NCBI RefSeq assembly: GCF_000429665.1
Contig: NZ_AUCH01000009.1
Span: 1-64,000, forward strand
Direction: 5' to 3'
DNA length: 64,000 bases
Source of the DNA: Azovibrio restrictus DSM 23866
GTDB lineage: Bacteria > Pseudomonadota > Gammaproteobacteria > Burkholderiales > Rhodocyclaceae
Below the pieces are notes generated by a model. That model saw only the letters and a list, made by a program, of their open reading frames with translations. It searched no databases and was not told the origin of the DNA. Position 1 is the first letter of the stretch, and each line of letters begins with the position of its first letter. Of the stretch, positions 26,151 through 35,601 are shown one piece after another. The position numbers and the translations under genes are program-made.

Positions 26151-26243
26151 GACTGCAACAGCAGCGGAAAGGCAGCAAGCTGGTTGGACCGCTCACTGCC
26201 CAAGCGCCCCTTGCATGCGGAACGCCCTGCAGATAGCAAGGTA

Positions 26244-26501
26244 TTACCGGTGACGCGCCCGTGCGGCAGGCGGGGTGCGCCCCTCGATGTGGCGGAAAGT
26301 GATCCGCCCCTTCGTCAGGTCATAGGCGGACATTTCCAGGGACACCTTGTCGCCCGCCAGCACGCGGATGTGGTTCTTGCGCATCTTGCCGCCGCTATAG
26401 GCCACCAGCGTGTGGCCGTTGTCCAGGGTGACGCGAAAACGTGAATCGGGCAGCACCTCCATCACAACGCCTTGCATTTCAATGGGTTCTTCCTTGGCCA
26501 T
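26244..26501 (-). CDS. infA: Translation initiation factor IF-1
   Basis: This 85-aa S1/OB-fold protein binds the 30S A site during initiation. Family signatures are visible: I-E-M-Q-G-V-V-M-E-V-L-P, F-R-V-T-L-D-N-G-H and Y-S-G-K-M-R-K-N-H-I-R-V-like residues (Y-S-G-G-K-M-R-K-N-H-I-R). A basic Ala/Arg-rich C-terminal tail makes it longer than the 72-aa E. coli protein, as seen in second infA copies of betaproteobacteria. It stands alone, outside a ribosomal protein operon, immediately right of the duplicated border. Confidence 0.93.
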   Translation of the reverse strand: MAKEEPIEMQGVVMEVLPDSRFRVTLDNGHTLVAYSGGKMRKNHIRVLAGDKVSLEMSAYDLTKGRITFRHIEGRTPPAARARHR

Positions 26502-26636
26502 GGTCGTTTCTCCAGGGGTAAGTCATCAGGACAAGCCCGAAGGAAACAGGGCTCTGGGTAAAAGTTTTCTCGAACTTCCGGGGCGACTCACAGCCCCCCG
26601 GAACTTCTTTTCTGGCGTGTGCCCATCGGGCACCCG

Positions 26637-26999
26637 TCATTCAGTGGGGGCGAATCCGTAGTAGGAGCCGTAGGCCGACGGTGCCGGCGCGTAGGCGGCG
26701 ACCTTGATCGCATCGGCCAGGGTGACCTGATTGGTGAGGCCATCGACTCCGTCCGCCTCCTCCTGCCACCGCGCTTCGACCTCCTGGTCGCTCAGGCCGT
26801 CGAGCTGGAGGTTTCTGTCGAACCGTTCCGAGCGGTATTCAAAAGCCGTGTCATGGGCGATGAACAGGGTATGGGGACAGGCGGTGATGTGGGTCTCGTC
26901 CACTGGATCTGCACCCATGACCCGAGTGCCACAGAAAGGGCAATGGACCGGGGTGTAGTAGAAGGTCTTGAGCTCGGTACGCTGAATGGCATTGCTCAT
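26637..26999 (-). CDS. Unknown 120-aa protein with a CPFCG motif
   Basis: The N-terminal half has Y-T-P-V-H-C-P-F-C-G-T-R-V, a possible zinc-ribbon half, and then I-T-A-C-P-H-T-L-F-I-A-H-D-T. The second half is acidic (W-Q-E-E-A-D-G-V-D) with a Tyr/Ala-rich end (S-A-Y-G-S-Y-Y-G-F). GGAGT precedes the ATG at 26999. I do not recognise a named family. It lies between infA and the cold-shock gene, all on the same strand but with separate spacing. Confidence 0.6.
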   Translation of the reverse strand: MSNAIQRTELKTFYYTPVHCPFCGTRVMGADPVDETHITACPHTLFIAHDTAFEYRSERFDRNLQLDGLSDQEVEARWQEEADGVDGLTNQVTLADAIKVAAYAPAPSAYGSYYGFAPTE

Positions 27000-27064
27000 G
27001 CTGTACTCCGTGTCGTTTGAGACGGCTTGCCCTGAATGCTGCCAGCCCGCCCGCCTCGTAAGGT

Positions 27065-27241
27065 TTATCGCTGTGTTGCCGGATAGCAACGAAGGTCGGA
27101 ATGGGACAGACCGGCCAGTTCGCCAACGACTCGATTGACCCCTTGTCCCAGGAGCCACCAGGCGTCTCCATAGGGCAGGACGGCAATGCGCGCGTCGGCA
27201 CAGAGCTTTTGAGCTATCGCTCTTTGTTGTTCTAGATTCAT
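27065..27241 (-). CDS. Small unknown protein (58 aa) downstream of cspA
   Basis: The product M-N-L-E-Q-Q-R-A-I-A-Q-K-L-C-A-D-A-R-I has an alpha-helical start and then beta-like segments (I-A-V-L-P-Y-G-D-A-W-W-L). Small proteins of this style follow cspA in related bacteria, but no function is known. The ATG at 27241 lies about 85 nt past the cspA terminator hairpin, and a short AACAA leader gives no strong ribosome binding site. Moderate confidence that it is expressed. Confidence 0.45.
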   Translation of the reverse strand: MNLEQQRAIAQKLCADARIAVLPYGDAWWLLGQGVNRVVGELAGLSHSDLRCYPATQR

Positions 27242-27325
27242 TGATTTTCTTGCTGGGTGTGCATGGGAATCGGTGTGACTCGATTCCACTCCCCTGCCAA
27301 CCTTCAGGCTGGCCAAGGGGGACAA

Positions 27326-27347
27326 GCGGCTGCATGGATGCAGCCGC
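27326..27347 (-). terminator. Terminator hairpin of cspA
   Basis: A perfect 10-bp inverted repeat GCGGCTGCAT / ATGCAGCCGC lies about 20 nt after the cspA stop. No long T-run follows. Confidence 0.65.
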
Positions 27348-27366
27348 CCGGGTTGATGCGGTGCGA

Positions 27367-27570
27367 TCAGGCGACCTGGATGTTGCTGGCCTGCTTGCCC
27401 TTGGGGCCGGTCGTGATGTCGAAATTGACACGCTGACCTTCAGCAAGGGTCTTGAAACCCTGGGATTGAATCGCAGAAAAGTGGGCGAAAAGATCTTCGC
27501 CCCCGCCGTCGGGGGTAATGAAGCCGAAACCTTTGGAATCGTTAAACCACTTGACGCTACCTGTTGCCAT
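27367..27570 (-). CDS. cspA: Cold-shock-domain protein, CspA family
   Basis: This 67-aa single cold-shock domain binds RNA and single-stranded DNA and melts mRNA structure. RNP1 (K-G-F-G-F-I) and RNP2-like (L-F-A-H-F-S-A-I) motifs are present, and the start M-A-T-G-S-V-K-W-F-N is canonical. It has an upstream region of about 350 nt with no gene, compatible with the long structured 5' leader typical of cspA mRNAs. Which member of the paralogue family it is cannot be decided. Confidence 0.95.
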   Translation of the reverse strand: MATGSVKWFNDSKGFGFITPDGGGEDLFAHFSAIQSQGFKTLAEGQRVNFDITTGPKGKQASNIQVA

Positions 27571-27920
27571 ATCTTGAATCTCCGAAAAATGACGGGGCAA
27601 AGCCCCTGGGTGGGGCGAGATCAAGAGGGCGAGGTAAAAATGGGGGAATGCGACCGCAGAAACGCGGGTACTAGACCAACAAGATAACAACACAATCAGA
27701 AATCGCTGCGGTGCACAATACGCAGGATTGCGCCACAAAGCAAACGAAATCTGGAATTCCCGAAATCTCCGTGCCCACGGGCCCGGCGTGAATACGCCGG
27801 AACCCGGGGTCCCCGGCGTATCCGGCGCTCATCCAGCCACAGAAATCTGCGGAGAAAAGCCGGACCTCCGCCCCCGGCAGCTGCGCCGGAAGTCCCGCCT
27901 TCACCCGCAGCAGCTGAGGC
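27571..27920. promoter_or_regulatory. cspA upstream/leader region and prfC 3' flank
   Basis: The 350 bases between cspA and prfC hold no convincing gene. The part nearest cspA (27571-27760) is AT-richer, as expected for a promoter and long leader. The part nearest prfC (27780-27830) has GC-rich inverted repeats (CCGGGG/CCCCGG around 27803-27815) that may end the prfC transcript. Individual promoter boxes were not assigned. Confidence 0.45.
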
Positions 27921-29522
27921 TCAGCCCTGCAGCATCAACCCCGCGTGTTCCCGCATCAGGTGGAATTCGATCTTGGGGAAGCGTTCCCGGGTCAGGTCCA
28001 GGTCGAAGCGGGAGGTCATCAGGCAGGTGGGAGCTTCGGCGGCGTCCAGGAACATCTTGGCGCCATTGGCGTGCACGAAGCGGTTCAGTTCCACCGGGTC
28101 CGGGCAGGTGACCCAGCGGGCACCGGCGTAGTTGGCGGCGCCCAGGCGCACCTCCACCCCGTATTCGGTCTTCAGCCGGTGGGCCACCACTTCGAACTGC
28201 AGCTGACCGATGGCGCCCAGGAGCATCAGGCTGCCCATCATGGGCTTGAAGACCTGGATGGCGCCTTCTTCCCCCAGTTCCTGCAGGCCCTTGTTGAGCT
28301 GCTTGCTCTTCATGGGGTCGGCCAGCTCCACGGTGCGGAACAGTTCCGGGGCGAAGAAGGGCAGGCCCGTGTATTGCAGCAGTTCGCCTTCGGAGAGGGT
28401 GTCCCCCAGCTGCAGGCCCCCGTGGGTGGTGATGCCGATCACGTCGCCGGCAAAGGCCTCATCCACCCGGTCCCGGCGCTGGGAGAGGAAGGTGACCACG
28501 TTGGTGGGGCGCATTTCCTTGTTGGTGCGGCGCACCTTGAGGCGCATGCCGGGCTCGAACTTGCCCGAGCAGACCCGCAGGAAGGCGATCCGGTCCCGGT
28601 GGGCCGGGTCCATGTTGGCCTGGATCTTGAACACCACGCCGGAGAATTTTTCCTCCTCGGGCTTCACTTCCCGGGACAGGGCGAGACGGGGACCGGGAGC
28701 CGGGGCCAGGTCCACCAGGGCATCCAGCACTTCCTGGACACCGAAGTTGTTGATGGCAGAACCGAAGAACACCGGGGTCTGGCGCCCGGCCAGGAATTCC
28801 TCCCGCTCGAAGGCGGGCATGGCTTCCCGCACCAGTTCCATTTCCTGGCTGGCGGTGGCGTACTCGGCGCCGAAACGGGCGGCCAGGGCCGCCGTGTCGG
28901 TGCCGTCGAGCATTTCGTCCTCGTCGGAGCGGCGGTCCTCACCGGGACGGAACACCCGCATGGAGTCGTTGCGCAGGTTGTAGATGCCGTGGAAGCGTTT
29001 GCCCTGGCCGATGGGCCAGGCCAGCGGCGCGCAGGGCATGCCCAGGGTAGCTTCGATTTCGTCGAGCAGGTCCAGGGGGTCCCGCACTTCCCGGTCCAGC
29101 TTGTTGATGAAGGTCAGGATGGGCGTATTGCGCGCCCGGCAGACCTCGATCAGGCGCAGGGTCTGGGCTTCCACCCCGTTGGCGGCGTCGATCACCATCA
29201 GGGCCGCGTCCACGGCCGTGAGCACCCGGTAGGTATCTTCGGAAAAGTCCTGGTGGCCCGGGGTGTCGAGCAGGTTGATGACGCAGTCCCGGTACTCCAT
29301 CTGCATCACCGAGGAGGCCACGGAAATACCCCGCTGCTTTTCGATTTCCATCCAGTCCGAGGTGGCGTGGCGGCTGGCCTTGCGGGCCTTGACGCTGCCG
29401 GCGATCTGGATCGCGCCTGCGAACAGCAGCAGCTTTTCGGTCAGCGTGGTCTTACCCGCATCCGGGTGGGAGATGATGGCAAAGGTGCGGCGGCGGGCCA
29501 CTTCCTGGGCGATGGGGGACAC
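27921..29522 (-). CDS. prfC: Peptide chain release factor 3
   Basis: RF3 is the translational GTPase that recycles RF1/RF2 after peptide release. The 533-aa product has G1 (S-H-P-D-A-G-K-T-T-L), the effector region R-G-I-S-V, G3 (D-T-P-G-H-Q-D-F) and G4 (N-K-L-D). It also has domain II and the RF3 C-terminal domain. I chose a GTG start at 29522, preceded by GGAG, which matches the family N-terminus; an in-frame ATG at 29561 lacks a binding site. It is divergent from the small oxidoreductase gene at 29730. Confidence 0.95.
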   Translation of the reverse strand: MSPIAQEVARRRTFAIISHPDAGKTTLTEKLLLFAGAIQIAGSVKARKASRHATSDWMEIEKQRGISVASSVMQMEYRDCVINLLDTPGHQDFSEDTYRVLTAVDAALMVIDAANGVEAQTLRLIEVCRARNTPILTFINKLDREVRDPLDLLDEIEATLGMPCAPLAWPIGQGKRFHGIYNLRNDSMRVFRPGEDRRSDEDEMLDGTDTAALAARFGAEYATASQEMELVREAMPAFEREEFLAGRQTPVFFGSAINNFGVQEVLDALVDLAPAPGPRLALSREVKPEEEKFSGVVFKIQANMDPAHRDRIAFLRVCSGKFEPGMRLKVRRTNKEMRPTNVVTFLSQRRDRVDEAFAGDVIGITTHGGLQLGDTLSEGELLQYTGLPFFAPELFRTVELADPMKSKQLNKGLQELGEEGAIQVFKPMMGSLMLLGAIGQLQFEVVAHRLKTEYGVEVRLGAANYAGARWVTCPDPVELNRFVHANGAKMFLDAAEAPTCLMTSRFDLDLTRERFPKIEFHLMREHAGLMLQG

Positions 29523-29729
29523 GAGCACTCCTGGCAGCAGCAGGCCAAGTGCCTGATGCATCGCAACAAAAACGCGGAATGATACGGAGCCGGAGGTTTC
29601 CCGGCAAGCTGCCGCAGCGGGGACCGGCGGCGCCCTTGACTCAGGTCAAGCCCTGGAAAGGCTGCCCGGGGCAGACTGGTGCCCTTTTCGCGCCTTTTCC
29701 CAACCCTTTGAATGCATAAGGAAAGCCTC

Positions 29730-30107
29730 ATGAACGGATTCCGCATCGTCGTGATCGGTGCCGGTGAAACCGGAACCCCCCTGCTCAAGCAGCTGTTTAC
29801 CGCCCCCTACGTCCAGGTCCTGGGCGTGGCCGACCTGGACCTGAGCCTGCCCGGCATCGCCCTGGCCAAGGAGCACGGGGTGGCCACCACCAACGACTTC
29901 ATGACCCTGGTGAGCAAGGGCAAGGAAGTGGACATCATCATCGACGTGACCGGCGCCCCCAAGGTGCGCGAGACCCTGCGCAAGTACATGGTGGATACGG
30001 GCAACGACCACACCCTGATCATGCACGAGCGCATCGCCCTGCTGATGATGTCCCTCTCCGCCGGCCAGCTGGTGACCGGCAAGCACGACAAGCTGGAATA
30101 CAACTGA
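29730..30107 (+). CDS. Small NAD(P)-binding oxidoreductase-like protein
   Basis: This 125-aa protein consists of a single Rossmann domain: I-V-V-I-G-A-G-E-T-G-T-P-L-L near the N-terminus, V-L-G-V-A-D-L-D, and D-I-I-I-D-V-T-G-A. There is no catalytic C-terminal domain, so it is likely a nucleotide sensor or regulatory module rather than a full dehydrogenase. AAGGAAAG precedes the ATG at 29730. The family occurs in proteobacteria as 'oxidoreductase' of unknown function. It is convergent with livF, 12 nt from it. Confidence 0.7.
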   Translation: MNGFRIVVIGAGETGTPLLKQLFTAPYVQVLGVADLDLSLPGIALAKEHGVATTNDFMTLVSKGKEVDIIIDVTGAPKVRETLRKYMVDTGNDHTLIMHERIALLMMSLSAGQLVTGKHDKLEYN

Positions 30108-30119
30108 GCCCCCGGGGGA

Positions 30120-30816
<697 letters not shown>

Positions 30817-30824
<8 letters not shown>

Positions 30825-31593
30825 TTTCGGGCACCTCCCCCAGATAGGCTTCGATCACCCGTTTGTCCTTCTGCACCACGGCGGGCACGTCCTCGCAGAT
30901 TTTCTGGCCATAGTCGAGCACCGCCAGCCGGTCGCACAGGCCCATCACCAGTTTCACGTCGTGTTCGATCAGCAGCACCGTGGTGCCATCCTTCCTGATG
31001 CCTTGGATCAGCACCTTGAGTTCTTCGGTTTCGGCCCCGTTCATGCCGGCGGCCGGCTCGTCCAGGCACAGGAGCTTGGGTTCCGTGGCCAGGGCCCGGG
31101 CGATTTCCAGGCGGCGCTGGTCGCCGTAGGAGAGGTTACGCGCCAGGTCACCGGCCCGGTCGGCAATGCCCACGTAATGGAGCAGCTCCTCGGCCCGGCG
31201 GCGGATGGCGGCTTCCTCCTCCCGGGTGGCCCGGTTGCGCAGGATGGCGCCGAGCACCCCGGTGCGGGTACGCACGTGGCGGCCCACCATGACGTTCTCC
31301 AGGGCCGTCATCTGGCCGAACAGGCGGATGTTCTGGAAAGTCCGGGCTATGCCCCGCACGGCGGCCTTCTGGGGCGCATCGGCCTGGAGGGGCTGGCCGT
31401 CGAAGGTGAAGCCGCCCCCGTCAGGCACGTAGAGGCCGGTGAGGCAGTTGAAGAAGGTGGTCTTGCCTGCCCCGTTGGGACCAATCAGGCCGTAAATCTC
31501 GCCCCGGCCTATGGTCAGGGACACATCGGTGAGGGCCTTCACCCCGCCGAAATGCTTGCACACCCCCCGGGCTTCCAGCAGCAATTCGCTCAT
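30817..31593 (-). CDS. livG: Branched-chain amino acid ABC transporter ATPase LivG
   Basis: This 258-aa ATPase pairs with LivF on the cytoplasmic face. It has Walker A (G-P-N-G-A-G-K-T-T-F-F), signature (L-S-Y-G-D-Q-R-R) and Walker B (L-L-C-L-D-E-P-A-A-G-M-N). The LivG-specific segment A-R-T-F-Q-N-I-R-L-F is also present. The ATG at 31593 overlaps the livM stop; a longer in-frame extension across livM is only an antisense-like artefact of high GC. Confidence 0.95.
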
Positions 31594-32681
31594 GCCTTGC
31601 CCTCCTCGCCCGCCAGCAGTTCCCGCTTGCGTTCCCGGGAAGGCCACAGCCCCTGGGGCCGGAAACGCATCACCAGCACCAGGGCCAGGCCGAACACCAG
31701 CATGCGCAGGCTTTCCGGGTCCACCAGGACCTTGCCGAACAGGGCCTGCTGGGCCGGCACCACGCCAAAACGCAGGGCCTCGGGGAGGATGGAGAGCAGC
31801 ACGGCCCCCAGAATCACGCCAGGAATATGGCCCATGCCCCCCAGCACCACCATGGCCAGAATCATGATCGATTCCATGAGGGAGAAGCTTTCCGGCGAGA
31901 CGAAGCCCTGCATGGCCGCATACACGCCCCCGGCGATGCCGCCGAAACTGGCGCCCATGGCGAAGGCCAGCAGCTTCATGTTGCGGGTGTTGATACCCAC
32001 GGCCTTGGCTGCCACCTCGTCCTCCCGGATCGCCTGCCAGGCCCGGCCGATGCGGGAATGCTGCAGGCGGTAGTTGATCAGCACCACCAGCACGCACAGG
32101 GCCAGCAGCAGGTAGTAGTACTTCTGCGGCCCCACCAGGGTGTAGCCGAACAGCTCCGTGCGGCCGGACAGCTTGAAGGCGCCGAAAGCGACGGGGTCGA
32201 TCAGGGTGATGCCCTGAGGCCCGTTGGTGATGTTCACCGGAGCATTCAGGTTGTTCAGGAAGATGCGGATGATCTCCCCGAAACCCAGGGTGACGATGGC
32301 CAGATAGTCCCCCCGCAGACGCAGGGTGGGGGCCCCCAGCAGCACGCCGAACAGGCAGGCCAGCAGGGCGCCGATGGGCAGGATCACCCAGAAGGGCAGG
32401 TGCAGGCCGAAATGGGGGCTGGCCAGCAGGGCCCAGGTATAGGCGCCCACGGCATAGAAGGCGATATAGCCCAGGTCCAGAAGCCCGGCAAAACCCACGA
32501 CGATGTTGAGCCCCAGGGCCAGGAACACGTAGAGGATGGCCAGGTCCAGGATGCGCACCCAGGCCTGGCCGCCCAGCATGGCGACGACGGGTAGAGCCAG
32601 CAGGATGGCGCCGCCGGTAAGGGCCAGGAATGCCGTGTGCCGGGGCAGGCGCAGCAGCCAGTGCAGAAAGGGATGTCTCAT
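31590..32681 (-). CDS. livM: Branched-chain amino acid ABC transporter permease LivM
   Basis: This 363-aa inner-membrane permease has about ten hydrophobic helices and the LivM signatures V-G-F-A-G-L-L-D-L-G-Y-I-A-F and G-R-A-W-Q-A-I-R-E-D-E-V-A-A. The latter is the coupling segment contacting the ATPases. It ends with a basic/acidic tail (R-E-R-K-R-E-L-L-A-G-E-E-G). It overlaps livH and livG by 4 nt on each side, indicating tight translational coupling. Confidence 0.95.
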   Translation of the reverse strand: MRHPFLHWLLRLPRHTAFLALTGGAILLALPVVAMLGGQAWVRILDLAILYVFLALGLNIVVGFAGLLDLGYIAFYAVGAYTWALLASPHFGLHLPFWVILPIGALLACLFGVLLGAPTLRLRGDYLAIVTLGFGEIIRIFLNNLNAPVNITNGPQGITLIDPVAFGAFKLSGRTELFGYTLVGPQKYYYLLLALCVLVVLINYRLQHSRIGRAWQAIREDEVAAKAVGINTRNMKLLAFAMGASFGGIAGGVYAAMQGFVSPESFSLMESIMILAMVVLGGMGHIPGVILGAVLLSILPEALRFGVVPAQQALFGKVLVDPESLRMLVFGLALVLVMRFRPQGLWPSRERKRELLAGEEGKA

Positions 32682-33601
32682 GCCCGTTCCCCCGTCTTTT
32701 CACCGAACAGGCCCGAGGGGCGGAACATCAGCACGCCGATCAGTACCACGAAAGCGAAGATGTCCTGGTAATGGCTGCCCAGGAAGCCCCCGGTCAGGTC
32801 GCCGATGTAACCGGCCGCCAGGGCCTCGATGATGCCCAGCAACAGGCCACCCAGCATGGCGCCCCCCAGGTTGCCGATGCCGCCCAGCACGGCGGCGGTG
32901 AAGGCCTTCAGGCCCAGCATGAAGCCCATCTGGTAGTGGGCGATCTCGTAATAGGCCCCCACCATGAAGCCGGCCAGGGCGCCCATGGCGGAGCCGATGA
33001 TGAAGGCGGCGGCGATCACCCGGTTCACATTCACCCCCATCAGCTGGGCCACGGGCAGGTTCTGGGCCGTGGCGCGCATGGCCATGCCCAGCCGGGTGCG
33101 GTAGATGAGCAGCAGCAGACCGGCCATGGACAGTCCGGCCAAGACCACGATCAGGAGCTGCACATTGGAAAAATGGGCCCCCGCCACTTCGTAGGACACC
33201 TTCTCGATGATGGGCGGAAAGCTCAGGTAATTGCGGCTCCAGATGATCATGGCCAGGTTCTGCAGCACGATGGACATGCCGATGGCGGTGATCAGCGGCG
33301 TCAGCCGCGGCGCGTTGCGCAGGGGCCGGTAGGCGATGCGCTCCAGACTCCAGCCCAGGATCATGCACACCAGCATCGCCGCCAGCAGGGCCAGCACGGC
33401 CGCCAGCCCCATGGGCACCCCCAGGCCGAGGAGTATGCCCAGGACCGTGATGGACACCATGGTGCCTATCATCACCACTTCCCCGTGGGCGAAATTGATC
33501 AGCCCCATGATGCCGTACACCATGGTGTAGCCCAGGGCCACCAGAGCATAGATGCTGCCCTGGACAATGCCGTTGATGAGTTGCTGCAGGAAAGTATCCA
33601 T
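32678..33601 (-). CDS. livH: Branched-chain amino acid ABC transporter permease LivH
   Basis: This 307-aa permease forms the membrane channel with LivM. It has the family N-terminus Q-Q-L-I-N-G-I-V-Q-G-S-I-Y-A-L-V-A-L-G-Y-T-M-V-Y-like pattern, then I-N-F-A-H-G-E and the coupling motif G-M-A-M-R-A-T-A-Q-N. It follows livK by 71 nt, with a strong hairpin in between that probably sets lower expression of the permease genes than of the binding protein. Confidence 0.95.
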   Translation of the reverse strand: MDTFLQQLINGIVQGSIYALVALGYTMVYGIMGLINFAHGEVVMIGTMVSITVLGILLGLGVPMGLAAVLALLAAMLVCMILGWSLERIAYRPLRNAPRLTPLITAIGMSIVLQNLAMIIWSRNYLSFPPIIEKVSYEVAGAHFSNVQLLIVVLAGLSMAGLLLLIYRTRLGMAMRATAQNLPVAQLMGVNVNRVIAAAFIIGSAMGALAGFMVGAYYEIAHYQMGFMLGLKAFTAAVLGGIGNLGGAMLGGLLLGIIEALAAGYIGDLTGGFLGSHYQDIFAFVVLIGVLMFRPSGLFGEKTGERA

Positions 33602-33623
33602 GCCTATGGCTTAGTCCGGTAGA

Positions 33624-33657
33624 CATGGAAACGGCGCCTAAAGGCGCCGTTTCCATG
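33624..33657 (-). terminator. Perfect 15-bp hairpin between livK and livH
   Basis: CATGGAAACGGCGCC and its exact complement enclose a TAAA loop (TTTA on the transcript). It lies just past the livK stop and before livH. Such an intercistronic hairpin commonly attenuates read-through and stabilises the upstream binding-protein mRNA. Confidence 0.75.
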
Positions 33658-33672
33658 GGTTGAGGCCGATGC

Positions 33673-35022
33673 TTACTTGGCCGGGGCGGGAGCAGCAGGG
33701 GCTGCGGCTGCCGGAGCCGCCGGGGCCGGAGCTGCCGCCGGAGCCGCAGCAGCGGGAGCAGCAGCAGGTGCCGCGGCAGCCGCCTCAGCCGGGGCGGCCG
33801 GAGCAGCAGCCTCGGGGGCCGGAGCCGGGGCAGGGGCACCCAGGGTTTCCAGGTATTCCCACTTGCCTTCCTTGACCTGGTACAGGGAGATGGCGCCATC
33901 CTTCAGGTCGCCGTGCTCGTCGAACTGGATGGAGGCCGTCACGCCCTGGTAACTGGTCTTGGGCAGCTCGGCCAGGTACTTGGCGGGCTCCACGGAGTTG
34001 GCCCGCTTCATGGCGTCAGCCACGACCATCACGGCATCGTAGACGTAGGGGGCGTAGAGCTGGATTTCCTGGCTGTACTTGGCGGTGTACTTGGCCTTGA
34101 AATCGGGACCCTTGGGCATGTTGTCCACCGGCAGACCGGGCAGGGAGCAGAACTGGCCTTCGGTAGCCTCGCCGCCCAGCTTGATGAACTCGGGAGTGCA
34201 GCCGCCATCACCGGTGAGGAACTTGGTCTTGAGGCCCAGCTCCTTCATCTGCTTGGCCATGGGACCGGCCTGGGCGTCCATGCCGCCGAAGAAGACCAGG
34301 TCGGGCTTCTTGGACTTGATCTTGGTCAGGATGGCCTTGAAGTCGGTGGCCTTGTCGGTGGTGTACTCGGTGGTCACCACCTTGATGCCGGCGGCTTCGG
34401 CAGCCTTCTTGAACTCGTCGGCCAGACCCTGGCCATAGGCGGTACGGTCGTCAACGATGGCCACCTTCTTGATGCCCTGCTTGGCGGCGAACTCGCCCAG
34501 GGCCTTGCCCTGCTGCACGTCGTTGGCGAAGACGCGGAAGGCGGTGTTGAAGCCTTGCAGGGTGTAGGTGGGATTGGTGGAAGCGCCGGAAACCTGGGGA
34601 ATGCCGGCATCGAAATAAATCTTGGAGGCCGGGATGGTGGTGCCGGAGTTCAGGTGGCCGATGACGCCACTGACCTTCTCATCCACCAGCTTCTGGGCCA
34701 CCACGGTGCCTTGCTTGGGATCGGCCTGATCATCCTCGGAGAGCAGCTTGAAGGTGACGATGGCGCCGCCGATTTCCAGCTTCTGGGCGTTCAGGTCTTC
34801 GATGGCGAGCAGGGCGCCGTTCTCGTTGTCCTTGCCCAGGTGGGCCTGGGGACCGGTCATGGGGGCCACATGCCCCAGATTCACGGTGATTTCGGGCTTG
34901 GGCGGCGGCGCCACGGGGGCGGGAGCAGGCGGCGGCGGGGGCGGCTCTTCCTTGCCGCAACCCATCAGGGTGACGGCAGCAGCCAGGGCAAGCATGATTC
35001 CGGGAAAACGAGAGGTGGTCAT
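33673..35022 (-). CDS. livK: Branched-chain amino acid binding lipoprotein with Pro/Ala-rich ends
   Basis: This 449-aa periplasmic ligand-binding protein (type 1 fold, Leu/Ile/Val-BP family) recognises the substrate and delivers it to LivHM. A lipoprotein signal (L-A-A-A-V-T-L-M-G-C-G-K) indicates a membrane anchor at Cys22. It is followed by a Pro-rich spacer (E-E-P-P-P-P-P-P-A-P). The binding domain spans about residues 45-385 (G-P-Q-A-H-L-G-K-D, H-L-N-S-G-T-T-I-P-A). The last 60 or so residues are almost only Ala and Pro (nt 33676-33840), which is unusual for the family. Substrate could be branched-chain amino acids or related compounds; it is separated from livH by a hairpin. Confidence 0.9.
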   Translation of the reverse strand: MTTSRFPGIMLALAAAVTLMGCGKEEPPPPPPAPAPVAPPPKPEITVNLGHVAPMTGPQAHLGKDNENGALLAIEDLNAQKLEIGGAIVTFKLLSEDDQADPKQGTVVAQKLVDEKVSGVIGHLNSGTTIPASKIYFDAGIPQVSGASTNPTYTLQGFNTAFRVFANDVQQGKALGEFAAKQGIKKVAIVDDRTAYGQGLADEFKKAAEAAGIKVVTTEYTTDKATDFKAILTKIKSKKPDLVFFGGMDAQAGPMAKQMKELGLKTKFLTGDGGCTPEFIKLGGEATEGQFCSLPGLPVDNMPKGPDFKAKYTAKYSQEIQLYAPYVYDAVMVVADAMKRANSVEPAKYLAELPKTSYQGVTASIQFDEHGDLKDGAISLYQVKEGKWEYLETLGAPAPAPAPEAAAPAAPAEAAAAAPAAAPAAAAPAAAPAPAAPAAAAPAAPAPAK

Positions 35023-35096
35023 TCAGCTTCTCCGCATGGGTAGGTCAGAAAGACCCGATTCTGGAAACACCCCCCGCCCTTGTCAAGCCGCGCGCA

Positions 35097-35123
35097 TAAA
35101 AAAAGCCGGCCCGAGGCCGGCTT
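35097..35123 (-). terminator. Intrinsic terminator of the cytochrome c gene
   Basis: AAGCCGGCC and GGCCGGCTT form a 9-bp stem with a 3-nt loop. On the minus strand it is followed by a run of Ts (the A-run at 35097-35104). Confidence 0.9.
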
Positions 35124-35141
35124 CTGCTGCGACAGGACAGC

Positions 35142-35447
35142 TTACTTCTTCAGGGACAGGACCCAGGTGACCAGCTTCTTGGCTTCGTCGTCGGTCACGT
35201 TGTTAGGAGGCATGGGCACGGGACCCCAGACGCCGGAGCCGCCCTTCTTCACCTTTTCAACCAGCTTGGCGGCATCGGCAGCCTTGTACTTGGCAGCCAC
35301 GTCCTTGTAGGCGGGGCCAACCAGCTTCTTGTCGAGTGCGTGGCAGGACATGCAGTTCTTGGCCTTGGCCAGGGCTTCATCAGCATGGACCTGACCGGCC
35401 ATCACGATACCAGCGGCGGCCATCATGGCTACGTAGATTGCTTTCAT
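35142..35447 (-). CDS. Cytochrome c-551/c8-type periplasmic cytochrome
   Basis: This 101-aa class I cytochrome c has a cleavable signal peptide (A-M-M-A-A-A-G-I-V-M-A-G-Q-V-H-A). The heme motif C-M-S-C-H is near residue 32, and a Met ligand region P-M-P-P-N-N-V is near residues 78-84. Its size matches small soluble electron carriers that feed cytochrome cd1 nitrite reductase or terminal oxidases; the partner is unknown here. It stands alone with its own terminator and an upstream region of about 150 nt. Confidence 0.92.
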   Translation of the reverse strand: MKAIYVAMMAAAGIVMAGQVHADEALAKAKNCMSCHALDKKLVGPAYKDVAAKYKAADAAKLVEKVKKGGSGVWGPVPMPPNNVTDDEAKKLVTWVLSLKK

Positions 35448-35601
35448 TACTCTCGCTCCGTTTATGGGTGGGTTAAACAGCGTTGGGATGTTAATTCAGA
35501 AGCCCGGCCTTGGAAACCGGCAGGAAACCATTTCTGCAATACTTGTCGGCTCCGTAGGGAAATAACGACACTCCCCCACGAAAGTTGACAGCCCCGGCGC
35601 C

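Noticed and set aside
27671..27904. 77-codon minus-strand frame between cspA and prfC
   Set aside because: It spans GC-rich inverted repeats and the cspA promoter side, has no family resemblance and no convincing start site.
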